Shown piece by piece: positions 17,346 to 25,270 of a stretch of 64,000 nt of DNA. The first letter of the stretch is position 1. Each line of letters starts with the position of its first letter. Both the position numbers and the translations under genes were made by a program. The stretch lies in assembly GCF_024169655.1 (NCBI RefSeq), contig NZ_JALJWV010000001.1, forward strand, positions 2,361,001-2,425,000, read 5' to 3'. The stretch comes from Pseudomonas marginalis. Lineage in GTDB: Bacteria; Pseudomonadota; Gammaproteobacteria; Pseudomonadales; Pseudomonadaceae. The notes under the pieces are model-generated. The model searched no databases, was not told the origin of the DNA, and saw nothing but the letters and a program-made list of their open reading frames with translations.

Positions 17346-17756
17346 TTACTCGGGAATCACGGCGATCACATCGATTTCCATCAGCCACTGCGGCTGGCCG
17401 AGGGCCGATACCACCAGCCCGGTGGAAATCGGAAACACGCCTTTAAGCCATTTGCCGACTTCCTGGTACACCGGCTCGCGGTAGCGCGGGTCGATCAGGT
17501 AGGTGGTGGTCTTGACGATATGGCTGAGGTCGCTGCCGGCTTCTTCCAGCAGTTGCTTGACGTTGCGCATGGCCTGCTCGGCCTGGGCACGCGGGTCGCC
17601 GAGGCCCACCAGGTTACCGTCGAAATCGCTGCCGACCTGGCCGCGTACATACACGGTGTTGCCGGCGCGCACGGCCTGGCACAGGTCGTTGTCCAGGCTC
17701 TGGTTGGGGTAGGTTTGCTGGGTGTTGAACATGCGGATACGCGTGTGGGTAGGCAT
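17346..17756 (-). CDS. RidA-family (Rid/YjgF) protein
   Basis: The 136-residue protein begins MPTHTRIRMFNTQQTYPNQS and contains the RidA body (QAVRAGNTVYVRGQVGSD, QAEQAMRNVKQLLEEAGS, VKTTTYLIDPRYREPVYQEV). RidA proteins hydrolyse reactive imine/enamine intermediates. The strictly conserved arginine that binds the substrate carboxylate in canonical RidA is not evident near the C-terminus (GQPQWLMEIDVIAVIP), so it may belong to another Rid subfamily. Its operon includes a flavin monooxygenase, which could generate such imines. Confidence 0.85.
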   Translation of the reverse strand: MPTHTRIRMFNTQQTYPNQSLDNDLCQAVRAGNTVYVRGQVGSDFDGNLVGLGDPRAQAEQAMRNVKQLLEEAGSDLSHIVKTTTYLIDPRYREPVYQEVGKWLKGVFPISTGLVVSALGQPQWLMEIDVIAVIPE

Positions 17757-17778
17757 CAAAAAACTCCGGGGAAAATGA

Positions 17779-19068
17779 TCAGGCGCTGACAGGGGACGGG
17801 CGAACGACCGGGGCCGCGACGCGATACTCGAGGTACTGACGCTGGGTGGCGATGTGGTCGGCCAGGTACTTGGCGTCGTGCCACACGCCCCAGATAAACG
17901 ACGAGCCACGGCGCGACTGCCAGGGCAAGCCGAGGAAGTAGATGCCGGCTTCGCTGGACACGCCGCGCTGGTGCTGCGGCTTGCCGGCGGCATCGAACGC
18001 ATCGACCTTCAACCAGCTGTAATCCACGGCAAAACCGGTGGCCCAGATGATCGAGGTGATGCCGGCCCGGGCCAGGTCCAGTTCCAGGATCGGCTGTTTC
18101 ACGCACTCGGCATCGGCGAAGACGCGCCGGGCTTCGGGCTCCACGGGCAGGTCGAGGCCGTTGCGCTCGATATACGCATCCGCCGCATCCAGCAGGGCCA
18201 GGTAGTTCTCATCGCCGCGTGCCAGGTTTTCCACCAGGTTGGCTTGGAAGGTCGCCACGCTGCCGTTGAACGACTGGGTGAGCCCGACCAGGGTGATGCC
18301 TTGCAGGGCCAGTTCACGGAAGTCGATGGTCTTGCCGCCGTGGGCGCCGCTGACGGCAATGGTCACGTGTTCGCGGCCAGGTTTCATCGCCGCCTGGTCC
18401 CATTCGCCCAGCACACCGAGCCACCAGCAGAAATCGCGCTGGCGATAGGCGCGAGGCGGGCGGTCGTGGGCGCCGACCGACAGGTACACCTGGCGACCGG
18501 AGCGTTGCAGCTCATCGGCGATCTGCACGCCGGAGGAGCCTGCACCCACCACGAGCACGGCGCCGGTCGGCAACTGCGCCGGGTTGCGGTAGTCGGCGGA
18601 GTGAATCTGATGCAGCGCGGTGTCTTTAGGCGCAATCGCCGGAATTACCGGCGTCTGGAACGGCCCGGTCGCCGCCACCACGCGGTTGGCTTCGATCACG
18701 CCGTCGCTGGTGTGTACGGTAAAGCCTGGGCGACCCTCATTGCGCACTACAGAGGTCACCTCCACGCCAGTGCGGATTGGCGCATTGAACTGGCGTGCAT
18801 AGGCTTCAAAGTAATCCGCCACGCGCTCTTTCGGCGCGAACGCATCGGGGGCCACACCTTCGAACGCCAGGCCGGGAAAACGGTCATGCCAGGCCGGCCC
18901 GTTGGCCACCAACGAGTCCCAGCGCGCGGTGCGCCAGCGCTCGGCGATCCGGCTGCGTTCCAGCACCAGGTGCGGCACGCCTTGCTTGCTCAAATGCTCG
19001 CTCATGGCCACGCCGGCTTGGCCGGCGCCCACCACCAGGGTGTCTGTTTGTGTGATTGCTTGCGTCAT
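17779..19068 (-). CDS. Flavin-containing monooxygenase
   Basis: The 429-residue flavoprotein has an N-terminal FAD motif (LVVGAGQAGVAMSEHLSKQG) and a central NADP motif (VLVVGAGSSGVQIADELQRS), with ATGPFQTPVIP between them and IIWATGFAVDYSWL near the C-terminus. This is the FMO/YUC-like class B monooxygenase layout, which oxygenates N, S or carbonyl groups. It is the first gene of a minus-strand operon with RidA, DUF1028 and M20 genes. The ATG at 19068 follows AAGGACAG. An in-frame start at 19110 would add an unrelated 14-residue tail. Confidence 0.88.
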   Translation of the reverse strand: MTQAITQTDTLVVGAGQAGVAMSEHLSKQGVPHLVLERSRIAERWRTARWDSLVANGPAWHDRFPGLAFEGVAPDAFAPKERVADYFEAYARQFNAPIRTGVEVTSVVRNEGRPGFTVHTSDGVIEANRVVAATGPFQTPVIPAIAPKDTALHQIHSADYRNPAQLPTGAVLVVGAGSSGVQIADELQRSGRQVYLSVGAHDRPPRAYRQRDFCWWLGVLGEWDQAAMKPGREHVTIAVSGAHGGKTIDFRELALQGITLVGLTQSFNGSVATFQANLVENLARGDENYLALLDAADAYIERNGLDLPVEPEARRVFADAECVKQPILELDLARAGITSIIWATGFAVDYSWLKVDAFDAAGKPQHQRGVSSEAGIYFLGLPWQSRRGSSFIWGVWHDAKYLADHIATQRQYLEYRVAAPVVRPSPVSA

Positions 19069-19136
19069 GTGTCTGTCCTTGCGTAATGCAGTTGGATTCA
19101 GCTTGGGCATGACTTCAAGGTAGGGGGCGGGCGGTT

Positions 19137-19204
19137 TTTAATAAAATATTATTAAGCTGGGAAGTGAGCATAAATATCGGATGCAACCTCACCCTATCGG
19201 GTGA
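19137..19204. promoter_or_regulatory. Divergent promoter with candidate LuxR operator
   Basis: Between the monooxygenase and LuxR-type genes there is a perfect inverted repeat TCACCC-TATC-GGGTGA at 19189-19204. A strongly AT-rich stretch (TTAATAAAATATTATTAA) lies near 19138-19155. The palindrome has the size of a LuxR-family site, and the AT-rich block could hold the -10 of the monooxygenase operon. Assignment to the adjacent regulator is inference. Confidence 0.5.
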
Positions 19205-19262
19205 TTTCGATGACGGGGTAGGTGTGTGACCATTCCTGCAGTTCTTTGAGCGAGTCTTTGAA

Positions 19263-20102
19263 GTGGAAAACGACCGGCTTTCTTCAGTGCAATGGTTCGA
19301 ACAGATGGCCCGGGTGACCGAGAGCCTCGGGCAAGCGGGCTTCGCCGCCACCTTGTTCGAGGCCCTCGGTTATATCCAGCCGATTCAGGCCACGACGCTG
19401 TATTTTTACCCGCGCGGCGGCATGCCCAGCGCGCTGTTCGAGTTGGAAGGGCCGTGGTTGCCACAAGGTAATGTGCGCCAGTACTTGTCCGGCTTCTATT
19501 TGCTCGACCCCTTTTACGGCGCGTGCGTGGAAGGCGTCCGCTCAGGCTGTTACGACCTCGCCGACGTCGCCCCCGATCACTTTGAGCTCAGCGAGTACTT
19601 CCAGTCGTTCTACCGCCACTCGCACCTGGAGGATGAACTCAACTACATCCTGCAGTCGAGCAACGGGTCGAGCCTGGCGGTTTCACTGGCCTTTACGCAA
19701 AAACTCGACGCCGCCACCACCCAGCAGTTCAAGCGTATTGCGCCCTGGGTGCTGGCGGTATTGGGTAAGCAATTCGTTGGCCTGGATGCCCACGGTGCCC
19801 GCTTCGAAAACGTGTTGGAACAGCGTATTCACGCGGCGCTCAACAACTTCGGCTCATCGATATTGACCGAGCGTGAATGCCGCATCGCTCAACTGATCCT
19901 GCGCGGGCATTCCACCCGCTCGCTGGCCGAGCGCCTTGAAGTCTCGGAGGATACGATCAAGTCCCACCGCAAACACATCTACACCAAGCTCGACATCTGC
20001 GCACAGTCGGAACTGTTTGCCTTGTTTATCGACTCGTTGGCCGAAGCCCAGGGCGTGCTGAGCAAAGACCCCCTTGAAAGCTACATGAGCAAGAACCGCT
20101 GA
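19263..20102 (+). CDS. LuxR-type transcriptional regulator
   Basis: The 279-residue protein has a C-terminal LuxR/GerE helix-turn-helix (residues 200-262: ILTERECRIAQLILRGHSTR, LAERLEVSEDTIKSHRKHIY, KLDICAQSELFALF). The N-terminal region is 190 residues long (GFYLLDPFYGACVEGVRSGC) and is not an obvious acyl-homoserine-lactone domain. It therefore probably senses another small molecule. The start is a GTG at 19263; an ATG 14 codons later is the alternative. It is divergent from the monooxygenase operon and 46 bases before the aminotransferase, both likely targets. Confidence 0.85.
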   Translation: MENDRLSSVQWFEQMARVTESLGQAGFAATLFEALGYIQPIQATTLYFYPRGGMPSALFELEGPWLPQGNVRQYLSGFYLLDPFYGACVEGVRSGCYDLADVAPDHFELSEYFQSFYRHSHLEDELNYILQSSNGSSLAVSLAFTQKLDAATTQQFKRIAPWVLAVLGKQFVGLDAHGARFENVLEQRIHAALNNFGSSILTERECRIAQLILRGHSTRSLAERLEVSEDTIKSHRKHIYTKLDICAQSELFALFIDSLAEAQGVLSKDPLESYMSKNR

Positions 20103-20148
20103 GCGGCGTTGCTCCTCCTTGCATCATCACTAACAAGAGAGAAAAGCC

Positions 20149-21522
20149 ATGAATCTACCCGCTCAACCGAACCGTCTGACCAAGGACTATCAGAAGGCCG
20201 ATGCAGCCCACCATATCCATGGGTTTGTGGACCAAAAGGCGCTGAATGCCGAAGGCCCGCGTGTGATGGTGCGTGGTGAGGGGCTGTACCTGTGGGACAG
20301 CGAAGGCACGCGCTACCTGGACGGCATGTCCGGCTTGTGGTGTACCCAGCTGGGTTACGGCCGCAAGGACTTGACCGCTGCCGCCGCGGCGCAGATGGAC
20401 CAGTTGGCCTACTACAACATGTTCTTTCACACTACCCACCCGGCGGTGATCGAGCTGTCGGAGCTGCTCTTCAGCCTGTTGCCGAGCCACTACAGTCACG
20501 TGATCTATACCAACTCCGGCTCCGAGGCCAACGAGGTGTTGATCCGTACCGTGCGCCGCTACTGGCAAGTGGTCGGCCAGCCGCAGAAAAAGATCATGAT
20601 CGGGCGCTGGAACGGCTATCACGGCTCCACCCTGGCGGCTTCTGCGCTGGGCGGCATGAAGTTCATGCACGAGATGGGCGGCCTGATTCCTGACGTCGCA
20701 CACATTGACGAGCCTTATTGGTACGCTCATGGAGGCGAGCTGACCCCCGCTGAATTCGGCCATCGCTGTGCCCGGCAGTTGGAAGAGAAAATTCTTGAGC
20801 TGGGCGCTGAGAACGTCGCGGGCTTTATCGCGGAGCCGTTCCAGGGCGCCGGTGGCATGATTTTTCCGCCGCAAAGCTATTGGCCCGAGATCCAGCGCAT
20901 CTGCCGTCAATATGATGTGCTGCTGTGCGCCGATGAGGTGATTGGGGGGTTTGGCCGTACCGGCGAGTGGTTCGCCCATCAACACTTCGGCTTCGAGCCG
21001 GACACCTTGTCCATCGCCAAAGGGCTGACGTCCGGCTACATGCCGATGGGTGGCCTGGTGCTGAGCAAACGCATGGCCGAAGCGCTGGTGGAGCGCGGCG
21101 GCGTGTTTGCCCACGGGCTGACCTATTCCGGCCACCCAGTGGCGGCGGCGGTGGCGCTGGCCAACCTCAAGGCCCTGCGCGATGAAGGCATCGTGCGCCA
21201 GGTGAAGGACGACACCGGGCCGTACTTGCAGAGCATCCTCCACGAGGTGTTCGACAACCACCCCATGATCGGCGAGATCCAGGGCGCCGGACTGCTGGCA
21301 GCCTTGCAGTTTGCCGAGGACAAGACCACGCGCAAACGCTTCGACAATGAAAACGACCTGGCCTGGCAGTGCCGCACCTTTGGCTTTGAAGAGGGCGTGA
21401 TCATCCGCTCGACACTCGGGCGAATGATCATGGCGCCGGCATTGGTGGCCACGCGCGCGGAGTTGGACGAGTTGGTCGAGAAGACCCATATTGCCGTAGA
21501 CCGCACCCATCAGTGCCTTTGA
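20149..21522 (+). CDS. Class III PLP aminotransferase (omega-amino acid/polyamine type)
   Basis: The 457-residue enzyme has the class III features: LDGMSGLWCTQLGYGRKDLT, YTNSGSEANEVLIRTVRRYW (cofactor phosphate loop), WNGYHGSTLAASALGG, LCADEVIGGFGRTGEWFAHQ, and the Schiff-base lysine in LSIAKGLTSGYMPMGG. It resembles SpuC-like putrescine:pyruvate and omega-amino acid:pyruvate transaminases. Its last residues (VDRTHQCL) look cut short, because the stop codon is supplied by downstream aldehyde dehydrogenase DNA. A few C-terminal residues are probably lost. It may work with the divergent monooxygenase operon. Confidence 0.88.
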   Translation: MNLPAQPNRLTKDYQKADAAHHIHGFVDQKALNAEGPRVMVRGEGLYLWDSEGTRYLDGMSGLWCTQLGYGRKDLTAAAAAQMDQLAYYNMFFHTTHPAVIELSELLFSLLPSHYSHVIYTNSGSEANEVLIRTVRRYWQVVGQPQKKIMIGRWNGYHGSTLAASALGGMKFMHEMGGLIPDVAHIDEPYWYAHGGELTPAEFGHRCARQLEEKILELGAENVAGFIAEPFQGAGGMIFPPQSYWPEIQRICRQYDVLLCADEVIGGFGRTGEWFAHQHFGFEPDTLSIAKGLTSGYMPMGGLVLSKRMAEALVERGGVFAHGLTYSGHPVAAAVALANLKALRDEGIVRQVKDDTGPYLQSILHEVFDNHPMIGEIQGAGLLAALQFAEDKTTRKRFDNENDLAWQCRTFGFEEGVIIRSTLGRMIMAPALVATRAELDELVEKTHIAVDRTHQCL

Positions 21523-21781
21523 TACGGAAGCAGAGGCAATACAGCGCGCCAATGACAGCATCTATGGGCTGGCGGCGTCGGTATGGAGTGATGACCTCAA
21601 CCGCGCCCACCGTGTGGCTCGCGCCCTGAATGCCGGGACTGTTTCGGTCAATACCGTCGATGCGCTGGATGTCGCGGTGCCCTTCGGTGGCGGCAAGCAA
21701 TCGGGGTTCGGTCGTGATCTGTCGCTGCATGCCTTTGACAAGTACACGCAGTTGAAAACCACCTGGTTTCAGCTGCGTTAA
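21515..21781 (+). pseudogene. Aldehyde dehydrogenase C-terminal remnant
   Basis: An open frame offset from the aminotransferase encodes the last 88 residues of an aldehyde dehydrogenase: AFDTEAEAIQRANDSIYGLA, then NAGTVSVN, VPFGGGKQSGFGRDLSLHAF and the ending TTWFQLR. This matches the C-terminus of PuuC/KauB-type gamma-aminobutyraldehyde-class enzymes. The other roughly 400 residues, including the catalytic cysteine, are missing. An in-frame start cannot restore function. It is the scar of a deletion that joined the aminotransferase gene to the 3' end of its neighbour. Confidence 0.85.
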
Positions 21782-21817
21782 TACAGGCTGTCGTCCGGTC
21801 GTGCATGCATGAGTGCA

Positions 21818-22087
21818 CGACCGCCTTGCCTTCACTCGCCCCAGCAACGAAAACGCCTGTAACTCTCCGGAATACTTGACCGCAGGCGCTGCATGCAACG
21901 ACAGTTTCAAACTGTGCAGCGGCGACGACACATGAATGCGCACGGTAAACGGCGAGAGATCCAGGGCCTTGGCGATGTCCCAGTGGGTCTTGCCCTGGGC
22001 GCTCAGGCGCAGCACCTCTTGCTGGCACGCGTTGGAAGGGCTGGGGAATATCGCGCGGGTCGAATAGCACACGTGGGATAACGGCAT
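21818..22087 (-). pseudogene. Degraded LuxR-type regulator, DNA-binding part only
   Basis: The minus strand encodes CQQEVLRLSAQGKTHWDIAK followed by ALDLSPFTVRIHV, a recognisable LuxR helix-turn-helix, then a degraded tail (VKYSGELQAFSLLG). No ligand-binding domain precedes it and the recognition helix is followed by altered sequence. I read it as a relic of an AHL-type LuxR gene. Confidence 0.5.
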
Positions 22088-22112
22088 GTTGAGATCATGG
22101 AAGGAGCTAGGG

Positions 22113-22256
22113 ATGTTGGAGATCAAGCGTGCCAACCAAGCGGACGCCCAGGCGGCGTTCGACATCCGCCTATATGTGGGGCACGATGAGGCGATTTATC
22201 ACTCGCCGTCGGGGTTGCAGTTGGCGTGTATTCCGATGGTCAAGCGACTCAGCTGA
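22113..22256 (+). pseudogene. Probable GNAT acetyltransferase N-terminal remnant
   Basis: A 47-codon frame starts MLEIKRANQADAQAAFDIRL, the typical first strand and helix of a GNAT acetyltransferase, then loses similarity and stops. The following bases to about 22422 hold another open stretch (EAPLSFSEAAMTEGLAKNGA) that I do not recognise. Together they look like joined gene remnants. Confidence 0.4.
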
Positions 22257-22456
22257 GCGCACCGGAAAGCCCCTGGAGGCGCCGTTGAGCTTCAGTGAGG
22301 CCGCGATGACGGAGGGGCTGGCAAAAAATGGGGCGTTGGAGCGCCAGGATAACCAGCACGGTCGCCTGTATCCCGCAAAAGCCGGCGATCTGTGTCTGTC
22401 GCGCATCGTTCCAAGTGGCTAGGGTCGAGTCACGTTAACTGACGAGCGAGCCCACC

Positions 22457-22786
22457 ATGGAACTCACCGCTGTCCCGTTTGGCATCACCGATTGGTCCAT
22501 CCTTGAGCCCGAGCTTCATCCCGGCGTTACGGGCAGTGCCTGGTGGCGCACTTGCCACTTTGGCACTACCCGTGTGCGCATGGTCGAATACACCCCCGGC
22601 TACCTGGCCGATCACTGGTGCTGGCGTGGGCATGTGCTGCTGTGCCTTGAAGGTGAGTTGCAAACGGAACTCGAAGATGGCCGCCAGTTCACGCTGACGG
22701 CCGGGATGAGTTATCAGGTGGGTAATGATATGGAAGGGCATCGCTCATCGACGCGGGTTGGCGCCAAGCTGTTCATTGTGGATTGA
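22457..22786 (+). CDS. DHCW-motif cupin-fold protein
   Basis: The 109-residue protein is a single beta-barrel cupin (MELTAVPFGITDWSILEPEL, YLADHWCWRGHVLLCLEGEL, LTAGMSYQVGNDMEGHRSS). The ADHWCWRGH segment matches the family known as DHCW-motif cupin-fold proteins. The His and Cys residues of that motif could bind a metal, but the biochemical role of the family is unknown to me. It is a single gene just after the decay zone and convergent with the copper chaperone gene. Confidence 0.8.
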   Translation: MELTAVPFGITDWSILEPELHPGVTGSAWWRTCHFGTTRVRMVEYTPGYLADHWCWRGHVLLCLEGELQTELEDGRQFTLTAGMSYQVGNDMEGHRSSTRVGAKLFIVD

Positions 22787-22801
22787 GCCTGCCCGTGTCC
22801 C

Positions 22802-23269
22802 TCAATGCATCTTGCCAGGGTCCATGGCACCCAACCCACGGGCAGCCGCCTTGACCTCGACGCTTTGCTGCTCGCCCTTGGCGTTTTCCACGGTCAAGGT
22901 CAGCGGCACCTGGTCGCCTTCCTTGATCTGCCCGGTCAGGCCCATCAGCATCACGTGATAACCGTCCGGGTCGAGCTTGACCGCTGTGCCTGCGGGCAGG
23001 GCGATTGAGTCCACCGGGCCCATGCGCATCACGTCGTCCTTCATGCTCATTTCATGGATCTGTACGTCCTTGGCCACCGGCGAGGCGACGCGCAGCAGTT
23101 TGCTGTCGCTGTCGGCCGTCACGGTCATGAACGCGCCGCTGGATGGCTGGCCCGGCACCGTGGCGCGCACCCATGCGTCGCTGACGTGGACCTGGGCGCT
23201 GGCGTGCGCTGCAAGGCCCAGCAGGGACAGGCCGATCAGGGTGCGCTTGAGGTGTTGAACGGCAGTCAT
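22802..23269 (-). CDS. Periplasmic copper chaperone PCu(A)C
   Basis: The 155-residue protein has a Sec signal peptide (KRTLIGLSLLGLAAHASA) and then the PCuAC domain (VHVSDAWVRATVPGQPSSGA). The copper-binding His/Met motif runs from VQIHEMSMKDDVMRMG to DGYHVMLMGL, the H-M-X10-M-X21-H-X-M pattern. It delivers Cu(I) to cytochrome oxidase CuA/CuB centres in known systems. Its ATG shares one base with the stop of the SCO gene (TAATG) behind a GGAGGT site, so translation is coupled. The copper enzyme it serves here could be an oxidase or NosZ. Confidence 0.92.
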   Translation of the reverse strand: MTAVQHLKRTLIGLSLLGLAAHASAQVHVSDAWVRATVPGQPSSGAFMTVTADSDSKLLRVASPVAKDVQIHEMSMKDDVMRMGPVDSIALPAGTAVKLDPDGYHVMLMGLTGQIKEGDQVPLTLTVENAKGEQQSVEVKAAARGLGAMDPGKMH

Positions 23270-23877
23270 TAGCAGACCTCCATGACGGTGAGCAGGTCTT
23301 CTGCGCACTCTTTAGCGGTAAGGGATGCCGACAGGCCCAGGCGCAGGTTGCCGCGGGTGTCGAACACGAAACTGGTGGCGGTGTGGGACAGGGTGTAGGT
23401 GTCGCCGGCGGGGACCTTTTCATAAAAGATCCCGAATTCCTTGGCGGCCACGGCGATTTCTTCCGGGGTGCCGTACAGTGCTTCGAAGCTGGGGTCGAAG
23501 GCTTTGACGTACTTGTCGAGAATCTCCGGCGTGTCGCGCTCGGGGTCGAGGGTGATAAAAATCACCTGCATGATCTCGCCGTCGCGGCCCATCAATTTCT
23601 TGGCCTGGGCGGCGCGGGCGAGGGTGGTCGGGCACACGGCCGGGCACTGGGTGAAACCGAAAAACACCACCGGCATCAGGCCACGGTACGAACTCAGGGT
23701 GACGGTTTCACCCTGGGTATTCTTGAGTTTGAAGGTGCGGCCCATGATCTTGTCGCTCAAGTCCTTGCCGTACTTGAAATTCAACTTGGGGCTGTTGTCA
23801 CAACCGGCCAGCAGGCCCAGACCCAACAGGCCCATGCCGGTCAGGACGTTGCGGCGGGTGAATAACGTACTCATCAA
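23269..23877 (-). CDS. SCO1/SenC-family copper/thiol assembly lipoprotein
   Basis: The 202-residue protein has a lipoprotein signal (VLTGMGLLGLGLLAGC) and a thioredoxin-like SCO fold. The copper/redox motif is in FFGFTQCPAVCPTTLARAA (CxxxC), and the conserved histidine is in DTYTLSHTATSFVFD. SCO proteins insert copper into, or reduce, the CuA site of cytochrome oxidase. CuA is also present in NosZ, encoded 36 kb away. It forms a tight two-gene operon with the PCuAC gene. A second ATG one codon downstream is an alternative start. Confidence 0.92.
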   Translation of the reverse strand: MMSTLFTRRNVLTGMGLLGLGLLAGCDNSPKLNFKYGKDLSDKIMGRTFKLKNTQGETVTLSSYRGLMPVVFFGFTQCPAVCPTTLARAAQAKKLMGRDGEIMQVIFITLDPERDTPEILDKYVKAFDPSFEALYGTPEEIAVAAKEFGIFYEKVPAGDTYTLSHTATSFVFDTRGNLRLGLSASLTAKECAEDLLTVMEVC

Positions 23878-24055
23878 CTGTGCATCCTGTGAAGCGCCTG
23901 CCTTGCTCTGGATCTATACGCCAGGCGTTGAAAAGGAGTAAACGCGGAGGGCGCCAAGTCTACCAACCCTGGCCGATGCGCGTAATCTGCGACGTTCTGC
24001 CACAGGGGCGCGTTGCGCTTCATCCCTTCGGGGCTTCGATGCTAGAGTCGGCGCC

Positions 24056-24439
24056 ATGAAATTGCGCCACTTCGACCGTTCGCTGATCGCCTGGACCCTG
24101 TACGTCTGCGTCCTGCTGAACCTGTTCGTGTGCGGTTTGGGCCATGGCCAGATGTTGGGCCAGCAACTCAATGGGATAGGTGGTGCGTTCTGTTCGGTGG
24201 ACGGCAGCCAGGCGCCACTTTCCGACAAAGGGTTGGGCAGCCCGGCGTCCGGCAATATCTCGAACTACTTTGCCTGCCCGGTGTGCGCCGCCGTGAGCGT
24301 GGCCATCGTGTTTCTGATCGGCCTGGCCTGGCTGCTGGGCCTTGGCCAGACCCCACGGCCAGCCCATGACCGGCGCTACAAGGCGCCGCCGCGTTATTCC
24401 TGGCCTTCGGCCAACCCCCGCGCATCCCCCGCAGTCTGA
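24056..24439 (+). CDS. DUF2946 membrane protein
   Basis: The 127-residue protein has an N-terminal membrane span (LIAWTLYVCVLLNLFVCGLG) and a second one (VSVAIVFLIGLAWLLGLGQT), with a central CPVC motif (NYFACPVCAAV). This is the layout of DUF2946 proteins, small envelope proteins often found near copper and cobalamin transport genes. The paired cysteines could bind a metal. It is divergent from the SCO-PCuAC operon, which fits a role in copper handling, but no activity is known. Confidence 0.75.
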   Translation: MKLRHFDRSLIAWTLYVCVLLNLFVCGLGHGQMLGQQLNGIGGAFCSVDGSQAPLSDKGLGSPASGNISNYFACPVCAAVSVAIVFLIGLAWLLGLGQTPRPAHDRRYKAPPRYSWPSANPRASPAV

Positions 24440-24501
24440 CGTGTGCCTTGGGCTTCCTGTGATCAGGAGGCGTTTTATCGTCACGACTGTGAGTGCGTTT
24501 T

Positions 24502-25047
24502 ATGAACCCTCTATTGCCTACCGGCGCCAGCCGCTTGGTCAGCAAGGCGTCCCGTCGCCTGCGCGCGGAACCGGCGGGGCCGCAATACCCGAGCAATTCC
24601 CGCAGCTTCGTGCATCTGGATGCACGCCTGTTGCCCTATTGGCACACCTTGTTCGATATCTGCCCGGCACTGCTCAAGCTCGACCCACCCGAAGGCTTGA
24701 ACCTGTTTCGCAGCTTCATGACCTGGGCCTACCGCAACCAGCCGGCGCAGGACTGGACCTGGCACCTGAACGTCTGCCGCTGGCTGCTGGGCTCGTCATA
24801 CCGCGCGCAGATCGACGATGAACCGATCGACGCGTTCATGGCTGCGGCGGCGGCGCGGTGGGTGCACACCGATGACAGTCTGGCCCAGGGGGTGGTCCTG
24901 GCCTGGCAGGGTGCGGAAGTCTTCGATTGGAAGGGGCGCGCGTTTGCGCTCGTCGAACATCGGGCATTGCCAGCCCCCGCATGGGACTTCGCCTGGTGCC
25001 CGTTGACCCGGCGGGACGGCTTCAGCGGTTGGTTGCCGGTGCCATGA
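24502..25047 (+). CDS. Uncharacterised protein, 181 residues
   Basis: I do not recognise this protein. It starts MNPLLPTGASRLVSKASRRL, is soluble, and is rich in tryptophan (MTWAYRNQPAQDWTWHLNVC, ARWVHTDDSLAQGVVLAWQG). It has no signal peptide, metal motif or repeat that I can see. It follows the DUF2946 gene by about 60 bases on the same strand and may be co-transcribed with it. A GTG three codons upstream is an alternative start. Its base composition is like the surrounding chromosome. Confidence 0.6.
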   Translation: MNPLLPTGASRLVSKASRRLRAEPAGPQYPSNSRSFVHLDARLLPYWHTLFDICPALLKLDPPEGLNLFRSFMTWAYRNQPAQDWTWHLNVCRWLLGSSYRAQIDDEPIDAFMAAAAARWVHTDDSLAQGVVLAWQGAEVFDWKGRAFALVEHRALPAPAWDFAWCPLTRRDGFSGWLPVP

Positions 25048-25270
25048 GGTGCCCACAGGCGGCTGCCCGTGGGGGCTTGCGAGCCCCGGCGAGGCCGCCG
25101 CGCTGGTGGGATTGTTACAAAAAATGAAAAACTGAATGACGGTTTTAGCGACTATTTCCCGGCCGCCCAACGCTATACCGTGCGCGCACCCGTTAAAGGC
25201 AGCACCACCCGACCTACAAAGAACAGGGCTGGGCTGTGACGGGTTGCCTCAATTACTTTCAGGAGCCTTC

